Shown here: one piece after another, positions 1 through 7,716 of the stretch
Position numbering within the stretch: the stretch's first letter is position 1
Layout of the letters: the number at the start of each line of letters is the position of its first letter
Assembly: GCF_022489025.1 (NCBI RefSeq)
Contig: NZ_JAKVTG010000010.1
Span: forward strand, 1-64,000
Source of the DNA: Planococcus halocryophilus
Lineage (GTDB): Bacteria > Bacillota > Bacilli > Bacillales_A > Planococcaceae
Direction: 5' to 3'
DNA: 64,000 nucleotides
Translations under genes and position numbers: made by a program
Notes under the pieces: generated by a model
Databases searched by the model: none
Seen by the model: only the letters and a program-made list of their open reading frames with translations
What the model was told of the DNA's origin: nothing

Positions 1-19
1 ATAATTAAAGATATAACGA

Positions 20-47
20 AAAAGCTAGCCTATTCGGCTAGCTTTTT
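20..47. terminator. intrinsic terminator
   Basis: A 10-bp perfect stem (arms 21-30 and 36-45, loop TATTC) is flanked by A on the left and T on the right, so it could act in both directions. It lies just past the 3' end of the LacI-type gene on the minus strand. Confidence 0.75.
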
Positions 48-112
48 ATGTTAAATTGAATAATCGGAAACGTGGGTGTTTTTAACTTTTCTATATAGTC
101 GTTTTGCATCAT

Positions 113-1084
113 TTAAACGGTTTCTCTTTCAATCAACTTAACGTATAGTTCTTCATGGTTAACAACTAGAGGGTGGATTGCTTGATGCAATAGATTGTTA
201 CCCATGTTGATTAAAGGCATGTCGAATGTGGTTAGTTTCATTATTTGCGCGATGGGTTGATTGTCAAAACCAAGTATTGCTAACTCGTCAGGCACTGCTA
301 TGTTTTTCTCCTTGCAACAAACCAATATACCAGCAGCTACTTGATCACTCGTTACGAGTAAAGCAGTAGGAGGATTAGACATAGCATTTAAGCTTCTAAT
401 TACTTCTTGACCATCTTCAAAATTCAAGCAGTCATAAAACCGATAATTAGGTTCAAACGGTTCATTAATTTTTTGAAGAAAATCATGATAAGCTTTTTCT
501 CTAGAACTACTATTAGAACCCGTTCTTCGGGCAAGGCAATAACCAATTTTTCGGTGTCCTTTGTTGTAGAGATAGTTTAATGCTTGACTAAAACTTTTAT
601 AATGATCGATGAATGTGGAGGAGATATTCTTTCCGCGAGTATCCTCACAAAGAATAATTGGGCCGTAAACCATGTACTTATCAATTATTTTGAACCGAGA
701 ATTACGAGAACAAAAGATTAAAGCATCTATTTGTTTAAGCTTTAGCATTTCTAAAGCTTCACGTTCTCTTTGTTCCTCATAGTTTGTTTGAAAGAGAACT
801 AACTTGTAATTATTTTTAACAGCTTCATTGGCTATTCCTTCCACCAATAAACCGAAATATGGGTGGTTTGCATAAGGAATAACAACACCAATAAGCTTTG
901 TTTCACCTTTACTTAGATGAACAGCATTGATGTTTCGTTGGTAATTAGTTTCTTTAATAGCTTTTTCAACAGCAATTCTTTTCTCTTCGCTTACATACGG
1001 ATGATTGTTTAAAACGCGAGAAACGGTCGTTACTGAAACCTTTGCCATTTTAGCAATTTCTTTAATATTGGCGATGTTGATCAC
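113..1084 (-). CDS. LacI/GalR family transcriptional regulator
   Basis: This is a 323-aa DNA-binding repressor of the LacI/GalR type. An N-terminal helix-turn-helix (about residues 7-30, IKEIAKMAKVSVTTVSRVLN) and hinge are followed by a periplasmic-binding-protein-like sensor domain from about residue 63. Length is normal for the family. The effector and target genes are unknown because the neighbouring operon on the left is outside the window. The start is odd: the GTG at 1084 overlaps its own Shine-Dalgarno (AGGAG), whereas an ATC codon three codons further in has ideal spacing and matches the usual LacI N-terminus. A TGAAAC-CC-GTTTCA palindrome lies 33 bp upstream and may be its own operator. 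Confidence 0.93.
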   Translation of the reverse strand: MINIANIKEIAKMAKVSVTTVSRVLNNHPYVSEEKRIAVEKAIKETNYQRNINAVHLSKGETKLIGVVIPYANHPYFGLLVEGIANEAVKNNYKLVLFQTNYEEQREREALEMLKLKQIDALIFCSRNSRFKIIDKYMVYGPIILCEDTRGKNISSTFIDHYKSFSQALNYLYNKGHRKIGYCLARRTGSNSSSREKAYHDFLQKINEPFEPNYRFYDCLNFEDGQEVIRSLNAMSNPPTALLVTSDQVAAGILVCCKEKNIAVPDELAILGFDNQPIAQIMKLTTFDMPLINMGNNLLHQAIHPLVVNHEELYVKLIERETV

Positions 1085-1116
1085 TCCTGTGAAAATAGTG
1101 AAATTCTTTCTTGCTC

Positions 1117-1130
1117 TGAAACCCGTTTCA
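1117..1130. promoter_or_regulatory. candidate LacI-type operator
   Basis: A palindrome with 6-bp arms TGAAAC/GTTTCA and a CC centre lies between the minus-strand LacI gene and the plus-strand 59-aa gene. Its form and size resemble LacI-family operators. Autoregulation is inferred. Confidence 0.45.
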
Positions 1131-1167
1131 TAATCTATGATTCAATTATCAGAGGAGGAGGGAAGGT

Positions 1168-1347
1168 ATGTCCATATTTATAGGTATGATTAGTTTAGCA
1201 ATAATCTGTGCTTTTGTCCTGATTTCCGCCAGTTTTTCGATAACAGAATACAATAAATCCCACACAGAAATGAATAAGGGAAGGGAATATGAGGATTGCT
1301 ATTCTTATTTGTTTGAGGTGTATGCCCCAAGAAAAGAGCAGAAATAA
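1168..1347 (+). CDS. small membrane protein, 59 aa
   Basis: I read this small gene directly: ATG at 1168, TAA at 1345, preceded by a very strong ribosome binding site (AGGAGGAGGG, 1153-1162). The product starts MSIFIGMISLAIICAFVLIS, a single N-terminal membrane segment. A charged tail of about 35 residues follows (EYNKSHTEMNKGREYEDCYS), ending in PRKEQK. I do not recognise a family. It is divergent from the LacI-type gene, so it could be a target of that repressor, and it ends at the bidirectional terminator at 1376-1421. Confidence 0.6.
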   Translation: MSIFIGMISLAIICAFVLISASFSITEYNKSHTEMNKGREYEDCYSYLFEVYAPRKEQK

Positions 1348-1375
1348 ACAAAACATATTATTTTTATTTAGAAAA

Positions 1376-1421
1376 AAAGCGCTATCCTAAAAGTCGTTAA
1401 GACTTCTTAGGATAGCGCTTT
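1376..1421. terminator. bidirectional terminator
   Basis: A 15-bp perfect stem (1376-1390 with 1407-1421) has an A tract on its left side. It sits between the convergent 59-aa gene and the peroxiredoxin-like gene. The left A tract makes it a good terminator for the minus strand. Confidence 0.8.
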
Positions 1422-1429
1422 GTGCAAAA

Positions 1430-2080
1430 TTAGTTAATTTTCTTTAATTCTTCTACGACTGTTGAAGGTTCTACACGATCTCTATAATCAGATTTTGTGT
1501 AGTCATATGCAATCGTTCCATCAGTACCAATAATATACGTCGCCGAAACAGGAAGTCTCCACGTATCTTCACCGTTATACTTATCAACATTCAAACCACT
1601 GCTTTTGTAAATGTCTACTAGGTATTCAGGTAATTGGTAAACCAAGTTAAATTGGTTGGCTACTTCGTTATTTTCATCACTCAATACGATGTATTCTAAG
1701 TCATGCTTTTCTTGAATAGACATCGATTGATCTGGTGTTTGTGGGCTTATGGCAATCAATTCAGCGTTTTGGCCGTGAATTTCACCGATTACTTGCTGAT
1801 ATGCACGCAGTTCCATATTGCAATATGGGCACCAGTTTCCACGATAGAATGTTAGAACTACAGGTCCTTGTTTTAACTGTTCATATAGTTCAACCGTTTC
1901 ACCTGTAGCATTCGGTAAGTTAAAGTTTGGTGCTTTTTCGCCTGTTTTTAACCCTTTTCCTTGGTCAGAAGCTTCTAACTCGTCAATCGCATTTTGCATC
2001 TTCTCTTGCGCTTCAACTGGCTTGTTTTTCTTAAAGTTCTCGATATATTCCTGAATTTCTTCTCTCATGTGTGTTGTCAT
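1430..2080 (-). CDS. peroxiredoxin-like (AhpC/TSA) family protein
   Basis: This 216-aa cytosolic protein has the thioredoxin-fold AhpC/TSA domain from about residue 45. The active site is W-CPYC (Cys84 and Cys87) in the context FYRGNWCPYC, typical of the peroxiredoxin-like group with a CxxC instead of the classic TxxC. About 40 helical residues precede the domain. It probably reduces peroxides or disulfides. It lies 71 bp downstream of the thioredoxin gene on the same strand, so the thioredoxin is a plausible reductant and the two may be co-transcribed. The ATG start has AAAGGAG at a 9-nt spacing. Confidence 0.88.
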   Translation of the reverse strand: MTTHMREEIQEYIENFKKNKPVEAQEKMQNAIDELEASDQGKGLKTGEKAPNFNLPNATGETVELYEQLKQGPVVLTFYRGNWCPYCNMELRAYQQVIGEIHGQNAELIAISPQTPDQSMSIQEKHDLEYIVLSDENNEVANQFNLVYQLPEYLVDIYKSSGLNVDKYNGEDTWRLPVSATYIIGTDGTIAYDYTKSDYRDRVEPSTVVEELKKIN

Positions 2081-2151
2081 TAATAAAAACTCCTTTTCAA
2101 TATAAAATAAGTTACTAAAATTGCATATGAAATTATAAGTGCATTTGCAAA

Positions 2152-2466
2152 TTAGATGTGTTTTTGAGCGATAGCAAGAATTTCTTCCTTCGGCTGGAAG
2201 CCTACAGACTGTTCCATCAATTCGCCATCTTTAAAGAATAGAAGTGTAGGAATACTCATAACTCCAAATTTTTGTGCAGTTTCTTGATTTTCATCAATAT
2301 CTACTTGGACAACGCTTATGTTATTTTGCTGATCTTCATTGATTTCTTCTAACGCAGGAGCGATCATTTTGCAGGGAGCACACCAAGCTGCACCAAGTTC
2401 TGCAATTACAAAACCTTCTTTCGTTTCTTCGACAAATGTTGAATCTGTAACGTCTTTAATAGACAT
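2152..2466 (-). CDS. thioredoxin family protein
   Basis: This 104-aa thioredoxin has its active site at W28-CAPC-K33 and the conserved cis-proline motif (SIPTLLFF). Two departures from housekeeping TrxA are visible: CAPC instead of CGPC, and Glu23 where the buried Asp normally sits. This looks like an accessory thioredoxin rather than the essential one. It precedes the peroxiredoxin-like gene and is divergent from the CGNR zinc-finger gene across a 114-bp region that contains a 35-bp palindrome. The SD is AAAGGAGAG upstream of the ATG. Confidence 0.92.
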   Translation of the reverse strand: MSIKDVTDSTFVEETKEGFVIAELGAAWCAPCKMIAPALEEINEDQQNNISVVQVDIDENQETAQKFGVMSIPTLLFFKDGELMEQSVGFQPKEEILAIAQKHI

Positions 2467-2487
2467 AGTATCTCTCCTTTTTATTCG

Positions 2488-2522
2488 TTTCTAACCGTTT
2501 GAATAAATCAAGTGGTTAGAAA
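2488..2522. promoter_or_regulatory. 35-bp palindromic operator candidate
   Basis: The arms TTTCTAACC..TTGA (2488-2502) and TCAA..GGTTAGAAA (2508-2522) are inverted copies around ATAAA. They are interrupted only by a GT/GT pair. The palindrome lies between the divergent thioredoxin and CGNR genes and overlaps the likely -35 of the CGNR gene (its -10 would be TATGAT, 2540-2545). This is the expected position for a regulator shared by both genes. Confidence 0.55.
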
Positions 2523-2580
2523 CAAACTTTACGGTATGTTATGATGTAAGTCAATCATTCAGTCTTAAGGAGAATGTATT

Positions 2581-3141
2581 ATGACATCAAACAATGAAAA
2601 TTATTATTCATATGTAAGTGACTATTTATTTATCAACTTTTTAAATACAATCAATATCAAAAAAATAGCGGTAACAGACTTTCTAGAAGAAGAAAATGGA
2701 ATAGAAGATTGGCTATCATTTATGAGGAATCACGGTATATTGAATCTGCAACAAGTAGAGCAACTGGAAAAGTCTTCGATTGATGTGAAGAAAATGAAAG
2801 ATTTTCGTGACCAATGGAGAAATTACTTTGAGGAATCGGAAGAATTACAAAACGCAATTGAATCATTAGCTATGTATACGAAACAAACGCCTTTGTATTT
2901 TGATCTTTCACTAAAACCCATTCCAAGTAAAGGTGGCACAGAAGGACTTCTTGCCATGCTGTCGTTTGAAATGCTCCAAGCATCTCAAAGTGGCATCTTT
3001 AAAAAACTAAAAAAATGCGATAACTCCGTTTGCTATGCATTTTTTATAGACACAAGCGGCAAACGCAAATGGTGCTCGATGGAAGTTTGCGGGAATCGTG
3101 AAAAAGCGAGAAGACATTACGCTAAAAAACTAAGTTCATAA
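2581..3141 (+). CDS. CGNR zinc-finger (ABATE domain) protein
   Basis: The C-terminus of this 186-aa protein carries the CGNR zinc finger: Cys146, Cys151, Cys165 and Cys170, the last within CGNREKARRHY. The N-terminal part corresponds to the stress-related ABATE domain. Proteins of this family are taken to be DNA-binding regulators, but their ligands are unknown. It is divergent from a thioredoxin/peroxiredoxin pair with a long palindrome between them, which suggests control of that redox pair, itself, or both. The start ATG follows AAGGAG at a good spacing. Confidence 0.85.
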   Translation: MTSNNENYYSYVSDYLFINFLNTINIKKIAVTDFLEEENGIEDWLSFMRNHGILNLQQVEQLEKSSIDVKKMKDFRDQWRNYFEESEELQNAIESLAMYTKQTPLYFDLSLKPIPSKGGTEGLLAMLSFEMLQASQSGIFKKLKKCDNSVCYAFFIDTSGKRKWCSMEVCGNREKARRHYAKKLSS

Positions 3142-3151
3142 AGATAGAAAG

Positions 3152-3188
3152 AAGACAAAGCGCATTTCAAAGCGTTTTGTCTTTTTTT
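3152..3188 (+). terminator. intrinsic terminator
   Basis: A 12-bp stem with one G-T pair (3152-3163 with 3172-3183) continues into a run of T. It follows the CGNR gene. Confidence 0.8.
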
Positions 3189-3264
3189 TCATTTAACCAA
3201 ATTATATTTTTCTGAAAACTTTTCTGTTTACAAATGGACATGATAAGTATAAACTAAAGAAAAG

Positions 3265-3278
3265 TTTCCTTAGGGAAA
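3265..3278. promoter_or_regulatory. candidate MntR/DtxR-type operator
   Basis: The near-palindrome TTTCCTTAGGGAAA matches its own reverse complement at 12 of 14 positions. It resembles the MntR box of Bacillus manganese transporters. It sits 42 bp before the ABC transporter operon and just downstream of promoter-like elements (TTTACA 3227-3232, TATAAA 3248-3253, a short 15-bp spacer). A repressor bound here would block transcription when manganese is sufficient. Confidence 0.45.
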
Positions 3279-3319
3279 AACATTTTAAAAAAGAAAGTAA
3301 ATGGCGGAGGGGAAGTAAA

Positions 3320-4060
3320 ATGGTTTCTGCAATTAAAATAAAAGATGTTCAAGTTTCTTATCATGGCCGTTCTGCAATAGAAGCCATTGACTTGACTCTT
3401 GAACAAGGTAAAGTTCTTGGCATAATTGGTCCGAACGGCGCAGGCAAATCAACATTATTAAAAGCGATATTAAATTTAGTTTCTATTGATAAAGGCGTCA
3501 TCGAAATATTTGGTGAAGCATTAAAAGAAAACAGAAAACGAATTGCTTATGTGCCTCAACGAAATCAATACGATTGGGATTTCCCCATCCATGTTCTAGA
3601 TGCTGTTTTGATCGGTACTTATCCAATCTTAGGAATATTTAAGCGACCAAAGAAAAAAGACAAAGAATGGGCTTACGAATGTTTGAAAAAAGTACGCATG
3701 GAAGAATTTGCTCATCGACAAATAGGGGAACTTTCCGGAGGGCAGCAACAGCGTGTTTTTCTTGCAAGAGCACTTGCGCAAAAAGCAGATATTTTCTTTT
3801 TGGATGAACCATTTGTCGGCATTGACGCGACAAGTGAAGAAATGATCGTCAAACTACTAAAAGATTTGAGAGACCAAGGCAAAACAGTAGTCGTGGTCCA
3901 CCATGATTTAAGTAAAGCAAATGAATACTTTGATGAACTATTATTACTAAACAAACAAGTAATTGAGTATGGAAGTCCACAACAAGTGTTGATACCTGAG
4001 GTTATGCGGAAAGCCTATGAAAGCGAATTATCTTTTTTGTATGAAGTTGGGGTGAACTGA
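3320..4060 (+). CDS. mntB: manganese ABC transporter, ATP-binding protein
   Basis: This 246-aa ATPase powers the metal uptake system encoded by this gene and the next two. The Walker A motif GPNGAGKST is at residues 37-45, and the signature LSGGQQQR and Walker B FFLDEP lie near residues 139 and 155. It belongs to the MntB/ZnuC/PsaB group. It is first in a three-gene operon ordered ATPase-permease-binding protein, with the permease starting 2 bp after its stop. Manganese is inferred from the binding protein. A MntR-like operator lies upstream. Confidence 0.93.
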   Translation: MVSAIKIKDVQVSYHGRSAIEAIDLTLEQGKVLGIIGPNGAGKSTLLKAILNLVSIDKGVIEIFGEALKENRKRIAYVPQRNQYDWDFPIHVLDAVLIGTYPILGIFKRPKKKDKEWAYECLKKVRMEEFAHRQIGELSGGQQQRVFLARALAQKADIFFLDEPFVGIDATSEEMIVKLLKDLRDQGKTVVVVHHDLSKANEYFDELLLLNKQVIEYGSPQQVLIPEVMRKAYESELSFLYEVGVN

Positions 4061-4062
4061 TT

Positions 4063-4920
4063 ATGGCTTTTATAGAAGGACTTATTGAATACGACTTTTT
4101 GCAAAAAGCTTTGCTTACCTCGATTATGGTAGGAATTATTTGTGGAGTCATCGGTTGTTTCATCATTTTAAGAGGAATGGCTTTAATGGGAGATGCGATT
4201 TCCCATGCGGTTTTACCAGGAGTGGCAATTTCTTATGCAATTGGCATCAATTTCTTCTTTGGTGCGGTGTTTACAGGTGTGTTAACCGCAATTGGGATCG
4301 GCTTTGTTAGTCAAAACAGTCGGATCAAACAAGATACGGCAATTGGTATTATGTTTTCTGCAGCATTTGCGTTAGGGGTAATCCTTATTACGGTTCTTGA
4401 AAGTAGTACCGATTTGTATCATATTTTGTTTGGTAATGTGTTAGCGGTAAGGCCATCAGATATGTGGATTACGCTTGGCATCGGGGTAATTGTTTTAGTT
4501 TCTGTTTTTACTTTTTACAAAGAACTTCTTGTAACGTCATTTGATGAGACGATGGCAGAAGTTTACGGTCTTCCAGTGAGATTGATTCATTACTTTTTAA
4601 TGACACTTCTGACGATGGTGACAGTAGCTTCGCTTCAAACAGTCGGAATTATATTAGTAGTGGCAATGTTAATCACACCTGCTGCTACAGCATATTTACT
4701 GACGGATCGCCTATCAACGATGATTTTCATATCGGCAACTATTGGGGTGAGTGCAGCTGTAATCGGCTTGTACTTTAGTTTCACATACAACTTGGCGTCA
4801 GGTGCTACTATTGTGCTTGCTGCGACGACTCTGTTCTTTTTAGCCTTTGTTTTCTCGCCTAAGCAAGGAATTTTATGGCGGAAATTAAATGCCAGAAAAC
4901 AAAGAACAGTAACTAATTAA
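4063..4920 (+). CDS. mntC: manganese ABC transporter, permease
   Basis: This 285-aa membrane protein of the ABC-3 family has about eight to nine hydrophobic segments. It contains the early signature IILRGMALMGDAISHAVLPG, characteristic of Mn/Zn/Fe permeases. It starts 2 bp after the ATPase stop, so translation is likely coupled. It forms the channel that receives metal from the lipoprotein encoded next. Confidence 0.94.
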   Translation: MAFIEGLIEYDFLQKALLTSIMVGIICGVIGCFIILRGMALMGDAISHAVLPGVAISYAIGINFFFGAVFTGVLTAIGIGFVSQNSRIKQDTAIGIMFSAAFALGVILITVLESSTDLYHILFGNVLAVRPSDMWITLGIGVIVLVSVFTFYKELLVTSFDETMAEVYGLPVRLIHYFLMTLLTMVTVASLQTVGIILVVAMLITPAATAYLLTDRLSTMIFISATIGVSAAVIGLYFSFTYNLASGATIVLAATTLFFLAFVFSPKQGILWRKLNARKQRTVTN

Positions 4921-4943
4921 TTTTTTGAAAAGGGAGAGTACTT

Positions 4944-5882
4944 ATGTTTAAAAAGAACAAAATTTTCATCATTAGTATCGTCCTGCTTTTTTTATTAGCA
5001 GGATGTTCTAGTAACGAAAGTGAAAATAGCGATACAAAGAATGACAAGTTACAAGTAGTTACAACTTACTCAATTCTTTATGACATTGTAAAAAATGTGG
5101 GAGGAGATCAAATTGACCTTCATAGTTTAGCGCCAATTGGCTCGAATCCACATGAATATGAAACATTACCATTAGATGTACAAAAAGCAACAGACGCAGA
5201 TATCGTTTTTTATAATGGCTTAAATTTAGAGGCAGGTAACTCTTGGTTTGAAAAGTTGATGAATACTGCTGGGAAATCAGGAGATTCAGCACCAGTCTAC
5301 AAGATGAGTGAAGGCGTAGAGGCAATGTATTTAACCACTGAAGGAAAAGAAGGCGAAGAAGATCCGCATGCTTGGTTAGATGTTCAAAATGGCATTAAAT
5401 ATGCAGAGAATGCAAGAGATGCACTTATCGAAGTAGACCCCGACCATAAAGAAGAGTATGAAAAAAATGCACAAGCTTATATTAGTGAGTTGGAAACACT
5501 TCATCAAAAAGCCATCGATCAATATAGCAAAATTCCAAAAGAAAAACGGATTTTTGTAACAAGTGAAGGGGCATTTAAATACTTCAGTAAAGCTTATGAT
5601 TTCCAAGCGGAGTACATTTGGGAGATTAACCAAGAAAACCAAGGAACACCGTCACAAATTACGAGCGTGCTTGATTTGATCAATGAACAGCAAATTCAAG
5701 GTTTGTTTTTAGAAACAAGTATTGACCCGCGCAGCATGGAAATGGTGTCGAGAGAGACAGGTATGGACATTAAAGGAAAAGTCTTTACCGATTCGATTGG
5801 AAAACCAGGCGAAGATGGAGATACGTATATCAAAATGATGCAGTGGAATATAGATACGATTTATAAAGGTTTAACTGAGTAG
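4944..5882 (+). CDS. mntA: manganese ABC transporter, substrate-binding lipoprotein
   Basis: This is a 312-aa cluster A-I metal-binding lipoprotein. The signal peptide ends in the lipobox LLAG-C (Cys21), so the protein is anchored on the outside of the membrane. The four expected metal ligands are visible: His70 (NPHEYE), His142 (DPHAW), Glu208 (TSEGAFKYFSKAY) and Asp283 (FTDSIG). The Glu at the third position, rather than His, and the TSEG-FKYFSKAY wording are those of manganese binders such as PsaA. Zinc binders usually have His there. The operon ends at the terminator at 5917. Confidence 0.94.
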   Translation: MFKKNKIFIISIVLLFLLAGCSSNESENSDTKNDKLQVVTTYSILYDIVKNVGGDQIDLHSLAPIGSNPHEYETLPLDVQKATDADIVFYNGLNLEAGNSWFEKLMNTAGKSGDSAPVYKMSEGVEAMYLTTEGKEGEEDPHAWLDVQNGIKYAENARDALIEVDPDHKEEYEKNAQAYISELETLHQKAIDQYSKIPKEKRIFVTSEGAFKYFSKAYDFQAEYIWEINQENQGTPSQITSVLDLINEQQIQGLFLETSIDPRSMEMVSRETGMDIKGKVFTDSIGKPGEDGDTYIKMMQWNIDTIYKGLTE

Positions 5883-5916
5883 TTTATTGGAAATAGATAA
5901 AAATTTTGGAACATAT

Positions 5917-5946
5917 AGAAGTCGACTAAAGTCGGCTTCTTTTTTT
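5917..5946 (+). terminator. intrinsic terminator
   Basis: A 10-bp stem (5917-5926 with 5931-5940, one G-T pair) with loop TAAA is followed by seven T. It ends the manganese transporter operon. Confidence 0.85.
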
Positions 5947-6049
5947 ATTCTATAATCTATCCAATTTTTGTTATACATAAAGTCAGTAGGGTATAGATAA
6001 AGACAAACTCTAAACACCGAGAAAAGCCACAGCTTGAGGAGGGATTTCG

Positions 6050-7501
6050 ATTTCATTCGAATGGTTTAGCACTGTGAGTAATATTTTTGTTGTGGTCAAT
6101 GTAATGCTGGCAATTTTTATTTTATTTTTTGAACGAAAAACGGCAACATCGGCATGGGCGTGGATTTTAATATTATTTTTCGTACCGATAGTTGGTTTCG
6201 TTTTATATTTGCTATTCGGTAAATCATTACGACCAAAACGGTTAAATAGTACAGCTGCCTATGACAATAAAAAATTTAAAGAAAATCGCACACGACAACT
6301 AAACGAAATAAAAGAAGGCAGTTTTCGTCCATATACAAAGAATGTAGAAAAGTGGTTAGATCTTATCCAAATGAATATGTCTAGAACGGATGCCCCATTA
6401 TCGACAGCAACAGATATTCAAATCTTTAACGATGGCACCAAAAAATTTAATGCGTTGTTTGAAGATATTCATAAGGCAAAAGAACACGTTCACCTGCAAT
6501 ATTTCATCTTAAATAATGACGACTTAGGTCGTCGCCTCATTGGTTTGTTAACTGAAAAAGCAAAGCAAGGGGTTAATATCCGGTTCTTGTATGATGACCT
6601 AGGTTCCAAAAATCTCCCGAAAGATTTTTTTGATGAATTCCATGCAAGTGGGGGGATAGCAGTTCCTTTTTTACCGGCACTGATGTCGAGCATTAATCCT
6701 CGGCTGAATCACAGAAATCACCGTAAATTAGTCGTTGTGGATGGTTCGGTTGGTTATATCGGTGGGTTTAACGTTGGTGATGAATATTTAGGAAAGAAGG
6801 AACTCGGCTATTGGCGAGATACTCACCTCCGTCTAGAAGGAAGTATCATTTATTCACTTCAAAATCGTTTTTTTATTGACTGGAATCAAGCAACTGAGAA
6901 ATTTCCGTTAAAGTTTGCTGAAAGCTTTTTCCCCAGTAAAGATGAAAATTCAGGTACGGCGATGCAAATGGTTGCAAGTGGACCTTTGAACACACATGAA
7001 GACATTAAAAACGGGTACTTGAAAATGATTTATCATGCTCGCAAAAGTATTTATCTACAAACACCGTATTTTATCCCAGATAAGTCGATTATGGATGCAT
7101 TAAAAACAGCAGCATTAGGTGGAGTTGATGTTCAAATTATGATTCCACATCAAGCTGACCACATATTTGTTCATTCGGCTACACTATCATTCGCTCGTGA
7201 ATTGCTACGAGATGGTGTCAAAGTGTATAGCTATAAAAATGGCTTTTTACATGCCAAAACACTCGTGGTTGATGGGCAATCCTATTCGGTAGGATCAGCT
7301 AATATGGACATTCGTAGTTTTAAATTGAATTTTGAAGTAAATGCTTTTGTATACGATGAGCAGTCAGCACGTGAAATGGAAGATTTATTTTTCCGAGATA
7401 AGGAACTTTCTGCCGAATTGACAGAAGAAACATTTAAGAATCAATCGTGGATGGAAAAAATTAAGCAAGATGTAGCACAGTTAGTATCACCAATTTTGTA
7501 A
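6050..7501 (+). CDS. cls: cardiolipin synthase
   Basis: This membrane enzyme condenses two phosphatidylglycerols into cardiolipin. Two N-terminal membrane helices are followed by two phospholipase-D domains with HKD motifs (HRKLVVVD and HAKTLVVD). From the GTG at 6074 the product is 475 aa, but that GTG has no Shine-Dalgarno. A strong GAGGAGGG lies at 6036-6043, and an in-frame ATT at 6050 has a 6-nt spacing. Starting there adds 8 residues and gives an N-terminus close in length to Bacillus ClsA. I give 6050 as the likely start and 6074 as the conventional one. Confidence 0.9.
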   Translation: MSFEWFSTVSNIFVVVNVMLAIFILFFERKTATSAWAWILILFFVPIVGFVLYLLFGKSLRPKRLNSTAAYDNKKFKENRTRQLNEIKEGSFRPYTKNVEKWLDLIQMNMSRTDAPLSTATDIQIFNDGTKKFNALFEDIHKAKEHVHLQYFILNNDDLGRRLIGLLTEKAKQGVNIRFLYDDLGSKNLPKDFFDEFHASGGIAVPFLPALMSSINPRLNHRNHRKLVVVDGSVGYIGGFNVGDEYLGKKELGYWRDTHLRLEGSIIYSLQNRFFIDWNQATEKFPLKFAESFFPSKDENSGTAMQMVASGPLNTHEDIKNGYLKMIYHARKSIYLQTPYFIPDKSIMDALKTAALGGVDVQIMIPHQADHIFVHSATLSFARELLRDGVKVYSYKNGFLHAKTLVVDGQSYSVGSANMDIRSFKLNFEVNAFVYDEQSAREMEDLFFRDKELSAELTEETFKNQSWMEKIKQDVAQLVSPIL

Positions 7502-7512
7502 GATGATGTTGA

Positions 7513-7560
7513 ACAATAAAGGGAGAGACTATTTTATGGTCTCTTCCTTTATTGTAGTTT
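7513..7560 (+). terminator. intrinsic terminator
   Basis: A 17-bp stem with one G-T pair (7513-7529 with 7539-7555) lies right after the cardiolipin synthase stop. The T content after it is modest (AGTTT). Confidence 0.75.
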
Positions 7561-7716
7561 AACTATTAAAAGGTAAACGACCAATCGTGTTAGAAAGTTC
7601 CATGAAAGTTTTAAATTTAGAAAGAACGTTTAACTGTAAAAGGGTATTGCTACTAAAAAGCGAACTATACAAGAATGGAGTCGGATTAAAAGCGCGAATA
7701 GAAAGAAGGTAAATTG

